Source: Streptomyces sp. NBC_01445
GTDB lineage: Bacteria; Actinomycetota; Actinomycetes; Streptomycetales; Streptomycetaceae
DNA length: 64,000 nucleotides
Assembly: GCF_035918235.1 (NCBI RefSeq)
Contig: NZ_CP109485.1
Coordinates: forward strand, 6,569,001-6,633,000
Direction: 5' to 3'
Numbering within the stretch: position 1 is the first letter of the stretch; each line of letters begins with the position of its first letter. The translations under genes were made by a program, and so were the position numbers. Below are positions 47,032 through 56,614 of the stretch, piece after piece. Under the pieces are notes generated by a model. The model was not told the DNA's origin and did no database searches. It worked only from the letters and a program-made list of their open reading frames with translations.

Positions 47032-47682
47032 TTATGCGCGCAGCCCCAGGCGTTGCAGCTCTGCGTCCGCCAACGCGTCCAGCACCACAGGGTCCGCCTC
47101 TCGCCAGCCCTTCGCGAGGGAGCCGGGGCCGGGATCCGGGGGGACGTCCAGGTCCAGGTCCGGGTCCACGCCCGGGTCCACGTCCGGGTCCTGGTCCGGG
47201 GTTCCGCCGGTTGCGGCCGGGAGCAGTTCCGCCGTCGCCGCCAGTTCGTCCAGCGGGCGCAACAGCGCTCTCAGCGCCAGCAGTTCACGGCCGTCCTCCG
47301 TCGAGGCCAGCTCCTGCGCTGCCGCAGCCTGGCGCGTCCAGCGGATGCGGCGGGGCAGCCACACCGTGAGCATCAGGCCCACCGGGATCACGAAGAGCGC
47401 CACCGCGCCCAGGACCGCGAGCGCCTGTGCGACCGCGGGGCCCTGCGGGGCCGGTGCCGCGCTCACGATCCGGTCGCCCGCGTGGGCCACGCCCCGCAGC
47501 GCTCCGTCCACCGAGCTGCCGAGGAGCGGGATACGGGGGCGGCGCTGGGCAGGCTGGGACGCCAGCTGCGCCAGCTGGTGCGCCGCCAGCGCCGCCGCTG
47601 CCCACAGCGCAATCCACAGCAGGGCGGCGCCGTCGCCCAGGAGTTGGAGTGCGCGGCGGCCGGGGTTGTGTGCGTACCACAT
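47032..47682 (-). CDS. Membrane protein downstream of the second MreB
   Basis: A 216-residue protein with two or three hydrophobic helices ('ALLWIALWAAAALAAHQLAQLA' and 'ALAVLGAVALFVIPVGLMLTVW'), a basic segment after the last helix ('PRRIRWTRQ') and an acidic, Pro/Asp-rich tail made of short repeats ('DPDVDPGVDPDLDLDV', about residues 160-185). I do not recognise a family. Read in the same direction as the second MreB with a 117-base gap, it may be its membrane partner (inference). ATG 47682 is the start. Confidence 0.75.
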   Translation of the reverse strand: MWYAHNPGRRALQLLGDGAALLWIALWAAAALAAHQLAQLASQPAQRRPRIPLLGSSVDGALRGVAHAGDRIVSAAPAPQGPAVAQALAVLGAVALFVIPVGLMLTVWLPRRIRWTRQAAAAQELASTEDGRELLALRALLRPLDELAATAELLPAATGGTPDQDPDVDPGVDPDLDLDVPPDPGPGSLAKGWREADPVVLDALADAELQRLGLRA

Positions 47683-47799
47683 GGTTCGATTGGACCTTCC
47701 CGGTACGGGGGTGGGGGCGCACCGCGCCGGGGGGTCTCCCGGCGTCCCCGGTTCGGGTCAGCCCTTTGTGGCCCCCACGCACCCTTCCGTTCGGGCCAC

Positions 47800-48798
47800 T
47801 TACGCCGCCGTGAGCAGGCGCTGGAGCGAGTCGAAGTCCTCCACGCACGTGCCGCAGCCCAGCGCCACGCTGTCCAGCGGGGCCTCGGCCGGGAAGACCG
47901 GGATGCCTGTGGCCTCCGCCATGCGCAGGTCCAGGCCAGGAAGCAGCGCGCCGCCGCCCGTCAGCACGATGCCGTGCTCCATGACGTCACCGGAGAGCTC
48001 CGGCGGGCACTCCTCGAGGGTCGCCCTGAGTGCCGAGACGATCGCTTCGACGGGGGAGTTGAGGGCTTCCCGGATCTCCTGGGTGGTGAGCGTTGCGGTG
48101 TGGGGGAGGCCCGCCAGTCGCTGGCGGCCTCGTACCGTGAAGGTGCCGGTTTCGGAGAGTTCCTCGGCCGGGGCCGCGGAGCCGATGGCCAGTTTGACCG
48201 CCTCTGCGGTGCGTTCGCCGATCAGCAGGCCGTGTTCCTTGCGCACGTGGTCCGTGATCGCGACGTCCATGCGGTCGCCCCCGACACGTAGGGACTGTGC
48301 GGTGACGATGCCGCCCAGCGAGATCACCGCGACCTCCGTGGTGCCGCCGCCGATGTCCACCACCATCGAGCCGCGCGCCTCGGCCACCGGGAGGCCCGCG
48401 CCGATCGCCGCGGCCATGGGCTCCTCGATGACGTGGACCGCCCGGGCCCCGGCCCGCTGTGCCGCGTGGACGATCGCCCGGCGCTCCACAGGGGTGACTC
48501 CGCTGGGGACACAGATGACCATGCGGGTCCTGGGGCGGCGGCCCGGGACCGCCTTGCGGACGAAGTGGCGGAGCATCTCCTCCGCCGCCTCGTAGTCGCT
48601 GATCACACCGTCGCGAAGGGGACGGATCGTGGTGATGGACCCCGGGGTCCGGCCGAGCGTCTCCTTGGCCTCCGTGCCCACGGCGACGGTCGTCCTGTTC
48701 TGTTTGAGCGCCACTACCGAGGGCTCATTGAGCACGATCCCCTTGCCACGTACGTAGAGAAGAGTGTTGGCGGTGCCGAGATCGATGCCTATGTCCAT
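47800..48798 (-). CDS. MreB/Mbl-type bacterial actin, second copy in the window
   Basis: A 332-residue actin homologue distinct from the mreB at 51570. It has the phosphate-1 motif '[27 protein letters not shown]', the connect-1 region '[16 protein letters not shown]', the catalytic Glu in '[15 protein letters not shown]', the phosphate-2 motif '[21 protein letters not shown]' and the adenosine motif '[14 protein letters not shown]'. All nucleotide-binding residues appear intact. It lacks the short 'MGNSMSF' N-terminal extension of the other MreB. It is divergent from folC and codirectional with the membrane protein at 47032. Mbl, a second MreB-like protein of Streptomyces, acts with MreB in spore-wall formation; whether this is the same orthologue needs a phylogeny. 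Confidence 0.92.
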   Translation of the reverse strand: MDIGIDLGTANTLLYVRGKGIVLNEPSVVALKQNRTTVAVGTEAKETLGRTPGSITTIRPLRDGVISDYEAAEEMLRHFVRKAVPGRRPRTRMVICVPSGVTPVERRAIVHAAQRAGARAVHVIEEPMAAAIGAGLPVAEARGSMVVDIGGGTTEVAVISLGGIVTAQSLRVGGDRMDVAITDHVRKEHGLLIGERTAEAVKLAIGSAAPAEELSETGTFTVRGRQRLAGLPHTATLTTQEIREALNSPVEAIVSALRATLEECPPELSGDVMEHGIVLTGGGALLPGLDLRMAEATGIPVFPAEAPLDSVALGCGTCVEDFDSLQRLLTAA

Positions 48799-48931
48799 GA
48801 TCGCCAAGTTTGCAGGGTGATGCTGTGGTCCGGAGGGACCAAGGTCCCGAAACGGACGGGCCGAAAGTCCCTGACCTGCCGGGTGGGGTGCGGGCCGGGT
48901 CGCGCCGGCGGTTCTCCGTAGACTGGCTTGT

Positions 48932-50443
48932 GTGAGTGAGCTCCCCCCGCGCGACAGCGGCGAATCCGACGGCTTCGACGACATCGTGGACGCCGAGACC
49001 GAGCGTGACCCCGATCTGGCACTGATCGAGGCCGGCAGTCGTACCCTCCGCACGCAGGGGGGTGCTCCGCAGGGGGACGGCGTGCCCGCGCGGCCGCAGG
49101 ACCCCGAGGTGGCAGAGGCCCTGCGAGAGGTCGAGACCGAGCTCGCGGGGCGGTGGGGCGAGACCAAGCTGGAGCCGTCCGTCTCGCGCATCGCCGCTCT
49201 GATGGACGTGCTCGGCGACCCGCAGCGCGCCTATCCCTCGATCCACATCACGGGGACGAACGGCAAGACGTCCACGGCCCGCATGATCGAGGCGCTTCTC
49301 GGCGCATTCGAGTTGCGTACGGGGCGTTATACGTCGCCGCACGTCCAGTCGATCACCGAGCGCATCAGTCTCGACGGCGCGCCGATCGACTACGAGCGGT
49401 TCATCGAGACCTATCGGGACATTGCTCCGTATGTGGAGATGGTCGACCAGAAAGAGGAATTCCGGCTTTCCTTTTTCGAGGTGCTCACGGGGATGGCGTA
49501 CGCCGCCTTCGCCGACGCGCCGGTCGATGCCGCCGTCGTCGAGGTCGGGATGGGCGGCAGCTGGGATGCCACCAATGTGATCGACGCGTCGGTCGCCGTC
49601 GTGACGCCCATCGATCTGGATCACACGGACCGGCTGGGCTCCACCCCGGGTGAGATCGCCCAGGAGAAGGCCGGGATCATCAAGCAGGGCGCCACGGTGA
49701 TCATGGCGCAGCAGCCCGTCGACGCCGCTCAGGTGCTCCTGAAGAAGGCCGTCGACGTGGACGCGACCGTGGCCCGCGAAGGGCTCGAGTTCGGCGTCGT
49801 CTCCCGCCAGGTCGCCGTGGGCGGGCAGCTGCTGACCCTGCGCGGGCTCGGCGGCGAGTACGACGGGATCTTCCTTCCGCTGCACGGTGCCCACCAGGCG
49901 CACAACGCGGCCGTCGCGCTGGCCGCCGTCGAGGCCTTCTTCGGGATCGGGGCCGAGCAGGCCCGGCTCCTCGACCTGGACACCGTCCGCAAGGCCTTCG
50001 CCGGCGCCACCTCGCCCGGCCGGCTCGAGGTCGTGAGGCGTTCGCCCACCGTGGTGCTCGACGCCGCGCACAACCCCGCCGGCGCCCGCGTCACCGCCGA
50101 AGCCATCAGCGAGGTCTTCGACTTCAGCCGGCTGGTGGGTGTCGTGGGAGCGAGCGGCGACAAGAACGTGCGCGGGGTGCTCGAGGCCTTCGAGCCGATC
50201 TTCGCCGAGGTCGTCGTCACCCAGAACTCCAGCCACCGCGCGATGGACGCCGACGAGCTCGCCGCCATCGCGGTCGAGGTTTTCGGGGACGAGCGCGTGC
50301 AGGTCGAGCCCCGCCTCGACGACGCTCTCGAGGCCGCCATCACGCTGGCCGAGGAAGAGGGCGAGTTCTCCGGCGGCGGCGTGCTCGTCACCGGCTCCGT
50401 GATCACTGTCGGCGAGGCCCGGCTGCTGTTGGGGAAGGGCTGA
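48932..50443 (+). CDS. folC: Bifunctional dihydrofolate/folylpolyglutamate synthase
   Basis: A 503-residue Mur-ligase-type enzyme (EC 6.3.2.12/6.3.2.17) that adds glutamate to dihydropteroate and folates. The P-loop is 'ITGTNGKTS' (about residues 108-116), then '[16 protein letters not shown]' and the central '[17 protein letters not shown]' motif. The C-terminal domain carries '[18 protein letters not shown]'. The N-terminal 50 residues are an acidic extension. GTG 48932 is used. It is the first gene of a likely folC-DUF4233-ndk unit; the next start is seven bases downstream. Confidence 0.95.
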   Translation: MSELPPRDSGESDGFDDIVDAETERDPDLALIEAGSRTLRTQGGAPQGDGVPARPQDPEVAEALREVETELAGRWGETKLEPSVSRIAALMDVLGDPQRAYPSIHITGTNGKTSTARMIEALLGAFELRTGRYTSPHVQSITERISLDGAPIDYERFIETYRDIAPYVEMVDQKEEFRLSFFEVLTGMAYAAFADAPVDAAVVEVGMGGSWDATNVIDASVAVVTPIDLDHTDRLGSTPGEIAQEKAGIIKQGATVIMAQQPVDAAQVLLKKAVDVDATVAREGLEFGVVSRQVAVGGQLLTLRGLGGEYDGIFLPLHGAHQAHNAAVALAAVEAFFGIGAEQARLLDLDTVRKAFAGATSPGRLEVVRRSPTVVLDAAHNPAGARVTAEAISEVFDFSRLVGVVGASGDKNVRGVLEAFEPIFAEVVVTQNSSHRAMDADELAAIAVEVFGDERVQVEPRLDDALEAAITLAEEEGEFSGGGVLVTGSVITVGEARLLLGKG

Positions 50444-50449
50444 TCCGCC

Positions 50450-50803
50450 GTGCGCGTGCTGTGTTCATCGACTCTGATCGGTGAGTTCTTCGTCATCGGC
50501 TTCGCCGGGCTCGTCGCCATGAAGGACCGCGACCTCTCGGGCGGCGTCGTGTGGGGCGTGTGCGGGGTCGCCATGCTGCTGTCCGTGCTGCTGTGCGGGG
50601 CGCTCGGGCGGCGCGGCGGCATCGAGCTGGGGTGGGTGCTTCAAGCGGCGCTCGTCGCCAGCGGGTTCGTCGTGCCGATGATGTTCATCCTGGGTCTCTG
50701 CTTCGCCGGGCTCTGGTGGGCCTCTGTTCACTTCGGCCGCAGGATCGACGAGGCCAAGGCCAGGTGGGCCGCCCAGGCCGAGGCCGGAAGTAACACCGCG
50801 TAG
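50450..50803 (+). CDS. DUF4233 family membrane protein
   Basis: A 117-residue protein with about four hydrophobic helices ('STLIGEFFVIGFAGLVAM', 'VVWGVCGVAMLLSVLLCGAL', 'GWVLQAALVASGFVVPMMF', 'ILGLCFAGLWWASVHFG'). This matches the DUF4233 family, which is nearly always found between folC and ndk in actinobacteria. GTG 50450 starts six bases after folC, so translation is coupled. Function is unknown; the constant position suggests a link with folate or nucleotide metabolism, which is inference. Confidence 0.85.
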   Translation: MRVLCSSTLIGEFFVIGFAGLVAMKDRDLSGGVVWGVCGVAMLLSVLLCGALGRRGGIELGWVLQAALVASGFVVPMMFILGLCFAGLWWASVHFGRRIDEAKARWAAQAEAGSNTA

Positions 50804-50852
50804 CCGTGCCCGGTATCGTGCGGGCATCCCACGAAGATTTTGGAGCCGCACC

Positions 50853-51266
50853 ATGAGTCAGCGCACCCTTGTCCTTCTCAAGCCCGACGCCGTCCGCCGC
50901 GGACTCGTCGGCGAGATCATCGGCCGCATCGAGCGCAAGGCCGGCTGGACGATCAGCGCGCTGGAGCTGCGGAACCTGGACCAGGACACCCTGGAGCAGC
51001 ACTACGGCGAGCACAAGGGCAAGCCCTTCTACGAGCCGCTGGTCGCCTTCATGGCGTCCGGGCCCGTGGTCGCTCTCGTCGTCGAGGGCGAGCGGGTCAT
51101 CGAGGGTGTGCGTCAGCTGGCCGGCCCGACCGACCCGATCGCCGCCGCGCCCGGCTCCATCCGCGGCGACTTCGGCACCATCGTGCGCGAGAACCTGATC
51201 CACGCCTCGGACTCGGAGGAGTCGGCCGAGCGCGAGCTGAAGATCTTCTTCCCTGGACAGGTGTAG
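50853..51266 (+). CDS. ndk: Nucleoside-diphosphate kinase
   Basis: A 137-residue NDP kinase (EC 2.7.4.6) that equilibrates nucleoside di- and triphosphates. The N-terminal 'TLVLLKPDAVRRGLVGEII' motif is followed by the phospho-accepting His117 in 'NLIHASDSEESAERE' and 'GDFGTIVREN'. The length is standard. ATG 50853 is preceded by GGAGC. It follows folC and the DUF4233 gene and ends at a hairpin before mreB. Confidence 0.97.
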   Translation: MSQRTLVLLKPDAVRRGLVGEIIGRIERKAGWTISALELRNLDQDTLEQHYGEHKGKPFYEPLVAFMASGPVVALVVEGERVIEGVRQLAGPTDPIAAAPGSIRGDFGTIVRENLIHASDSEESAERELKIFFPGQV

Positions 51267-51569
51267 TCCGGTCCGTGAGACCGTAAAGTTCTTTTTCTGA
51301 CGCCGCGTCAGTGACGGAGCGCTGCTGAACAGGGGCGGCCGGAGAAATTCGGCCGCCTTTTGGCATATGCGCCCCCATCGGGGGAACGCGACACTCCGTC
51401 GGCACGTCCCCAATAGCGGAGCGGGGATTCATCTGCTGACAATGGCGAAGACCCTCGCGCCGTGTTCGTGCAGGCGAGACTACGATGTAAGCCTCCACGC
51501 CACTCGCACCCACCTCGCCTACCTAACAAGCCATCAAACGCTCCACTTGGGAAGGCCAGACGAATCCTG
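51267..51569. other. ndk-mreB intergenic region
   Basis: A 303-base gap holding the ndk terminator (51334-51361) and, further on, likely promoter sequence for the mre locus (TACGAT near 51480). No gene is seen. Confidence 0.6.
51334..51361 (+). terminator. ndk terminator
   Basis: GGCGGCCG (51334-51341) pairs with CGGCCGCC (51350-51357), loop GAGAAATT, followed by TTTT. It separates ndk from the mreB locus. Confidence 0.8.
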
Positions 51570-52601
51570 ATGGGGAACTCAATGTCGTTCATCGGCCGTG
51601 ACATGGCTGTCGACCTCGGGACCGCCAACACGCTGGTGTACGTCAGGGGTCGCGGGATCGTACTCAACGAGCCGTCCGTCGTCGCGATCAACACCAACAC
51701 CGGCGGCATCCTCGCCGTCGGTGCCGAAGCCAAGAAGATGATCGGCCGCACGCCCGGCAACATCGTCGCCGTGCGACCGCTGAAGGACGGCGTGATCGCC
51801 GACTTCGAGATCACCGAGCGCATGCTCCGCTACTTCATCCTGAAGATCCACAAGCGGCGCTACCTCGCTCGTCCCCGTGTCGTGGTGTGTGTGCCCTCCG
51901 GCATCACCGGAGTCGAGCGCCGCGCGGTCATCGAGGCCTCCTCGCAGGCCGGTGCCCGCCAGGTGCACATCATCGAGGAGCCCATGGCCGCGGCCATCGG
52001 CTCCGGCCTCCCGGTCCACGAGGCCACGGGCAACATGGTGGTCGACATCGGCGGCGGCACCACCGAGGTCGCGGTGATCTCGCTCGGCGGAATCGTCACA
52101 GCACAGTCCATCCGGGTCGCCGGGGACGAGCTGGACAACGCGATCATCCAGCACATCAAGAAGGAGTACTCGCTGCTCCTTGGTGAGCGGACTGCCGAGC
52201 AGATCAAGATCACGATTGGCTCCGCGTACGACCTCGACTCCGACGAACACACCGAAATCCGCGGGCGCGACCTCGTGTCCGGGCTTCCGAAGACCGTCGT
52301 CATCTCGGCCGCCGAGGTGCGCAAGGCGATTGAGGAACCGGTCAACGCGATCGTCGACGCCGTCAAGACAACGCTGGACAAGTGCCCGCCCGAGCTGTCG
52401 GGCGACGTCATGGACCGGGGCATCGTGCTCACCGGCGGCGGCGCCCTGCTGCGCGGCCTCGACGAGCGGCTGCGTCGTGAGACCGGCATGCCGATCCACA
52501 TCGCCGAGGACCCCCTCGACAGCGTGGCGCTCGGCTCCGGCAAGTGTGTCGAGGAGTTCGAGGCGCTCCAGCAGGTGCTGGACGCCCAGCCGCGCAGATG
52601 A
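51570..52601 (+). CDS. mreB: Rod shape-determining protein MreB
   Basis: A 343-residue bacterial actin with the phosphate-1 motif '[21 protein letters not shown]', connect-1 '[18 protein letters not shown]', catalytic Glu in '[17 protein letters not shown]', phosphate-2 '[21 protein letters not shown]' and adenosine motif '[14 protein letters not shown]'. In Streptomyces MreB is needed for spore-wall integrity rather than hyphal tip growth. ATG 51570 gives the 'MGNSMSF' form; ATG 51582 with GGGGAA seven bases upstream is the alternative. It leads the mreBCD-pbp2-rodA locus. Confidence 0.97.
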   Translation: MGNSMSFIGRDMAVDLGTANTLVYVRGRGIVLNEPSVVAINTNTGGILAVGAEAKKMIGRTPGNIVAVRPLKDGVIADFEITERMLRYFILKIHKRRYLARPRVVVCVPSGITGVERRAVIEASSQAGARQVHIIEEPMAAAIGSGLPVHEATGNMVVDIGGGTTEVAVISLGGIVTAQSIRVAGDELDNAIIQHIKKEYSLLLGERTAEQIKITIGSAYDLDSDEHTEIRGRDLVSGLPKTVVISAAEVRKAIEEPVNAIVDAVKTTLDKCPPELSGDVMDRGIVLTGGGALLRGLDERLRRETGMPIHIAEDPLDSVALGSGKCVEEFEALQQVLDAQPRR

Positions 52602-52615
52602 CCTGACGCGAGACG

Positions 52616-52651
52616 TCCGCCGTACGAGTGCCTGCCACTTCGTACGGCGGA
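52616..52651 (+). terminator. Hairpin between mreB and mreC
   Basis: A perfect 12-bp stem (TCCGCCGTACGA at 52616-52627 with 52640-52651) and a 12-base loop. It may attenuate transcription so that mreB is made in excess over mreC, mreD and pbp2. An AT-rich promoter-like stretch (GATATATAGG) follows. Confidence 0.65.
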
Positions 52652-52746
52652 TCGTTGATATATAGGCAAGGCGTAAGAATTCCCCATAACCTGCGGTACC
52701 TCAGGGTTTCCGCAGAATCCGATTGAGGAAGGCACGGCCGCCGCAC

Positions 52747-53694
52747 GTGAGGGACACACGAGAGAGCCGGCTGCTCCTGGTGCTGCTGATCGCCATCGCG
52801 TTCGCACTGATCACGGTGGACATCCGCGGTGGGGAGGACTCGCCGGTCGACGGTGCCCGCCGGGCCGCCGCCACGGTCTTCGGCCCCGTGGAGAACGGCG
52901 TCTCCAGCGCAGTCGACCCGATCGGCAACGCCATAGCTGCCGTCAAGGACTCCGGTGAGCGGCACAACCGCGTCAGCGAACTGGAGCGCGAGAACGCCGC
53001 CTTGAAGGCGAGACTCGGCAGCGACGACCGCAACCGAAGCAAGATCCGCCAGTTCGACTCCATGCTGAAGACGGCCGGCGCAGGGCAGTACGGCATCAAG
53101 GGGGCCCAGGTCATCGCCATAGGAGCAGCCCAGGGTTTCTCCTGGACCGTCACCATCGACGCCGGCGCCAACGACGGCCTCAAGCGCGACATGACTGTCC
53201 TGAACGGGGACGGGCTCGTGGGGCGCGTCACCACCGTCGGACCGAACACCGCGACCGTCCTGCTCGCCAACGACCCCGACTTCACCGTCGGCACCCGCAT
53301 GGAGCGCACCGACGAGCTCGGCTTCGCCTCCGGACAGGGCGACCGGCCGCTGCGTGTACAGCTCCTCAACGGCAAGGCCAATATCAAGAAGGGCGACCGT
53401 CTGGTGACCTTCGGGTCCCAGGCCGACAAGCCGTTCGTGCCCGGCGTGCCGGTGGGGCAGGTGGTGCGCGTCGATCCGTCCGGCGGCGACCTGACCCGGA
53501 CGATCTATGTGAAGCCGTACGTCGGATTCACCAAGCTCGACGTCGTCGGCGTGGTCGTGCAGGCCCCGCGCACCGATCCGCGCGACGAGGTGCTGCCGTC
53601 CAAGCCGGCCAAGCCCAAGCCGACGCCCACCGTCACCGTCACGGCCACGCCGTCCGGGACCCCGGCCGACGCCAACGGCATCGACGAGCAGTAG
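52747..53694 (+). CDS. mreC: Rod shape-determining protein MreC
   Basis: A 315-residue protein with one N-terminal membrane helix ('SRLLLVLLIAIAFALITVDI', about residues 6-25), a coiled coil ('RHNRVSELERENAALKARLG', about 74-93) and an extracytoplasmic double beta-barrel. A Pro/Thr-rich tail ends the chain. It links the wall synthases to MreB and MreD. GTG 52747 is used; TTG 52723 is less likely. It is in operon with mreD, which starts 12 bases after its stop. Confidence 0.95.
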   Translation: MRDTRESRLLLVLLIAIAFALITVDIRGGEDSPVDGARRAAATVFGPVENGVSSAVDPIGNAIAAVKDSGERHNRVSELERENAALKARLGSDDRNRSKIRQFDSMLKTAGAGQYGIKGAQVIAIGAAQGFSWTVTIDAGANDGLKRDMTVLNGDGLVGRVTTVGPNTATVLLANDPDFTVGTRMERTDELGFASGQGDRPLRVQLLNGKANIKKGDRLVTFGSQADKPFVPGVPVGQVVRVDPSGGDLTRTIYVKPYVGFTKLDVVGVVVQAPRTDPRDEVLPSKPAKPKPTPTVTVTATPSGTPADANGIDEQ

Positions 53695-53706
53695 GAGCTG
53701 GATCTC

Positions 53707-54381
53707 ATGCGCTTCAACCGGTTGCTGCTCTCCGCCCCCCTGGTGATCGTCGCCCTGGTGGTCCAGGTGTGCGTACTCGCCCGTCTCCAACTGCCCGGCG
53801 CCGTGCCGGACCTCGTGCTCCTGACCGTCGTCGGCCTCGCCCTCGTGTACGGCCATGTCGGCGGCGCGTTCATCGGGTTCGGCGCGGGTCTGCTCGCGGA
53901 CCTCGCGCCGCCCGCCGACCACGCCGCCGGGCGCTACGCCCTCGTGCTGTGCGTCGTCGGCTATCTCGTAGGCCTCGCCAAGCCGGACAACGGCCAGCTC
54001 AGGTCGGCCTTCGGCCCGATGGTCGTGGTCGTCGCCGCGGCTGTCGGCTCGACCCTGCTCTACGCGGTCGTCGGAGCCCTCGTCGGTGACACCGCCGCCC
54101 GCCATGTGGGCATCGGCAGCCTGCTGTTCACGGCCGCGCTCTACGATCTGCTCCTCGCGCCGTTCACCGTCCCGTTCATCATCGCCCTGGCCAGACGCGC
54201 CGAGAACGATCCGCTCGCCGATTCCTCGCCCGGCGCCGGCAAGGCGACCGACGTCACCGCCGGCTGGCTCTCCTCCGGCACGGGCCTGCGCATCGGCAAC
54301 CAGCGCGGCGGACTGCGCCTGAAGACCGCCAGGGCGCGCACCGCGCGGGCCGGTCGCATCAAGGGGGTCAAGCGCCTGTGA
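53707..54381 (+). CDS. mreD: Rod shape-determining protein MreD
   Basis: A 224-residue integral membrane protein with about five helices ('LLLSAPLVIVALVVQVCVLARL', 'AVPDLVLLTVVGLALVYGHVGGAFIGFGAGLLADLAPP' pieces), which is the MreD pattern. The C-terminal 50 residues are cytoplasmic and strongly basic ('LKTARARTARAGRIKGVKRL'). ATG 53707 follows GGAG. It lies between mreC and pbp2. Confidence 0.95.
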   Translation: MRFNRLLLSAPLVIVALVVQVCVLARLQLPGAVPDLVLLTVVGLALVYGHVGGAFIGFGAGLLADLAPPADHAAGRYALVLCVVGYLVGLAKPDNGQLRSAFGPMVVVVAAAVGSTLLYAVVGALVGDTAARHVGIGSLLFTAALYDLLLAPFTVPFIIALARRAENDPLADSSPGAGKATDVTAGWLSSGTGLRIGNQRGGLRLKTARARTARAGRIKGVKRL

Positions 54382-54427
54382 CCGCAGCGCACATCACCAC
54401 GTACACGCACTGAGAGGGGGAGGCAGC

Positions 54428-56608
54428 ATGACCAACATTCCCGAGACCGGGCGGACCCCACGCGTCCAGATCCGGCTCGTCATCCTCCAGATCCTGGTCC
54501 TGTCCCTCCTGCTCACCCTCGGCGGCCGCCTCTGGTACCTCCAGATCCGCAACGGCGCCGAGTACGCCAAGGAGGCCTCCGGCAACCACGTCCAGCAGGT
54601 CGTCAGCCCCGCAGTGCGCGGCTCGATCCTGGACGCCCGCGGTGTGCCGATCGCCGACAACGAGACCCGCCTGGTCGTCTCCGCGTCCCGCACGGACCTG
54701 ATGAAGATGCCCGACGACGGCAAGGCCGTACTGGCCAAGCTCGCCGACGTGCTGGGGATGACGTCCAAGGACGTCACGGAGAAGGTCCGCCTCTGCGACG
54801 CCAAGACGCCGCAGCCCTGCTGGAACGGCTCGCCCTACCAGCCCATCCCGATCACGGACGAGGCCACGCCCAAGCAGGCCCTCCAGATCCGCGAGCGCTC
54901 CGAGGACTTCCCCGGCATCACCGCCGAGCCCGAGGCCGTACGCCGCTACGCGGGGCCGGGCGGCTCCAACACCGCGCAGGTCCTCGGCTATCTCTCGCCC
55001 GTCACCGACGCCGAGATCGAGAAGGCCAAGGACACCTCGTCGCCGTACCTGCGCTCCGACCAGGTCGGCCGCTCCGGCCTCGAGCGCACCTACGACAAGG
55101 AGCTGCGCGGCAAGGCCGGCGTCACCCGCTACGAGGTCGACAACCTCGGCCGCGTCATCGGGCGCGCCAAGAGCGACGAGGCCGAGCCCGGCGCCAACGT
55201 CGTCACCTCGATCGACGCCCGCGTGCAGGGCGTCGCCGAGCGCGAGCTCAACGAGGCGATGAAGGTGGCCCGCCAGCAGTTCGACAAGATCACCGGCGAG
55301 AACTACAAGGCCGACTCCGGCGCGGTCGTCGTCATGGAGGCCAAGACCGGCCGGATCGTCTCCATGGCGTCCGCACCGTCGTACGACCCGAACGTCTGGA
55401 TCGGCGGCATCTCCGCCAAGGACTACAAGCAGCTCACCGGCAAGGGCTCCGACTACCCGCTGCTCAACAGGGCCATTCAGGGTCAGTCCGCGCCCGGTTC
55501 GACGTTCAAGGTGATCTCCACGGCCGCCGCCGCCGAAGCCGGCTACAAGTGGGACGGCGACTACCCCTGCACCAGCTCCTACTCGGTCGGCGGCCAGGTT
55601 TTCAAGAACTTCGAGGGGGAGAACTTCGGCCCCATCTCTCTCGGCCGCGCGCTGGAAGTCTCCTGCGACACCGTCTTCTACGGCCTCGCCGACCGGGAGT
55701 GGAAGAAGGACGGCGGCATCAACCCGAAGGGGACCCCCAAGGACTACTTCTACAAGGCCGCCCACCAGTTCGGCCTCGGCAAGACCACCGGCATCGACCT
55801 TCCCAACGAGGTCACGGGCCGCGTCCCCGACCGCCAGTGGAAGAAAGCCTTCTGGAAGGCCAACAAGGACAGCTGGTGCAAGACCGGCAAGAAGGACGGC
55901 AGCTACGTCGAGAAGATCGCCTACGAGAACTGCCTCGAGGGCAACAAGATGCGCGAGGGCGACTCGATCAACTACTCCATCGGCCAGGGCGACACTCTCC
56001 TCACGCCGATTCAGGAGGCCATGATCTACGGGGCCCTCGCCAACGGCGGCACCGAGTACGTCCCGACCATCGGCAAGGCGATCATCAGCGCCGACGGCAA
56101 GACGGTCAGGGAGATCAAGCCCCAGGTCAGGGCCAAGCTCCCGATCACCAAGGCGACCCTCAAGGGCATGGACGACGCCCTCGCCGGCGTCGTCACCCGC
56201 GGTACCGCCGCCTGGAAGTTCGGCGGCTGGCCCCAGGACAAGATCCCGCTGCACGCCAAGACCGGCACCGCCGAGGTCTACGGCAAGCAGACCACGTCAT
56301 GGCTGGCCACGTACTCCAAGGACTACTCGGTCATCATGACGATCTCCCAGGCCGGTACGGGCTCCGGAGCCTCCGGTGAGGCCGTCCGCAAGATCTACAA
56401 CGCGCTGTACGGCGTCGCCGCCGACGGCACGATCGACAAGAAGAAGGCCCTGCTGCCCGAGCCGGAGAAGAACCTGCCGAAAATCCAGCGGGACGGCTCG
56501 ATCGACGCACCGACCATCAAGCCCTACAAGCCCGCCGAGCCGAGCCCGTCCCCCGAGCAGGAACTGGCGGCGGTCATCGGCACCCCGGTCACCGGAAGGC
56601 GGGACTGA
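54428..56608 (+). CDS. pbp2: Penicillin-binding protein 2 (class B transpeptidase)
   Basis: A 726-residue class B PBP. It has a short cytoplasmic tail, one membrane helix ('LVILQILVLSLLLTLGGRLWYL', about residues 18-39), the dimerisation domain and the transpeptidase domain. The catalytic SxxK is Ser358-Lys361 ('SAPGSTFK'), the SxN region is near 'SCDTVFYGL', and the KTG box is Lys611 ('HAKTGTAEV'). It crosslinks peptidoglycan partnered with the RodA-type glycosyltransferase encoded six bases downstream. The C-terminal tail is Pro/Ser-rich. ATG 54428 follows GAGGGGGAGG. Confidence 0.96.
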   Translation: MTNIPETGRTPRVQIRLVILQILVLSLLLTLGGRLWYLQIRNGAEYAKEASGNHVQQVVSPAVRGSILDARGVPIADNETRLVVSASRTDLMKMPDDGKAVLAKLADVLGMTSKDVTEKVRLCDAKTPQPCWNGSPYQPIPITDEATPKQALQIRERSEDFPGITAEPEAVRRYAGPGGSNTAQVLGYLSPVTDAEIEKAKDTSSPYLRSDQVGRSGLERTYDKELRGKAGVTRYEVDNLGRVIGRAKSDEAEPGANVVTSIDARVQGVAERELNEAMKVARQQFDKITGENYKADSGAVVVMEAKTGRIVSMASAPSYDPNVWIGGISAKDYKQLTGKGSDYPLLNRAIQGQSAPGSTFKVISTAAAAEAGYKWDGDYPCTSSYSVGGQVFKNFEGENFGPISLGRALEVSCDTVFYGLADREWKKDGGINPKGTPKDYFYKAAHQFGLGKTTGIDLPNEVTGRVPDRQWKKAFWKANKDSWCKTGKKDGSYVEKIAYENCLEGNKMREGDSINYSIGQGDTLLTPIQEAMIYGALANGGTEYVPTIGKAIISADGKTVREIKPQVRAKLPITKATLKGMDDALAGVVTRGTAAWKFGGWPQDKIPLHAKTGTAEVYGKQTTSWLATYSKDYSVIMTISQAGTGSGASGEAVRKIYNALYGVAADGTIDKKKALLPEPEKNLPKIQRDGSIDAPTIKPYKPAEPSPSPEQELAAVIGTPVTGRRD

Positions 56609-56614
56609 CGCACC

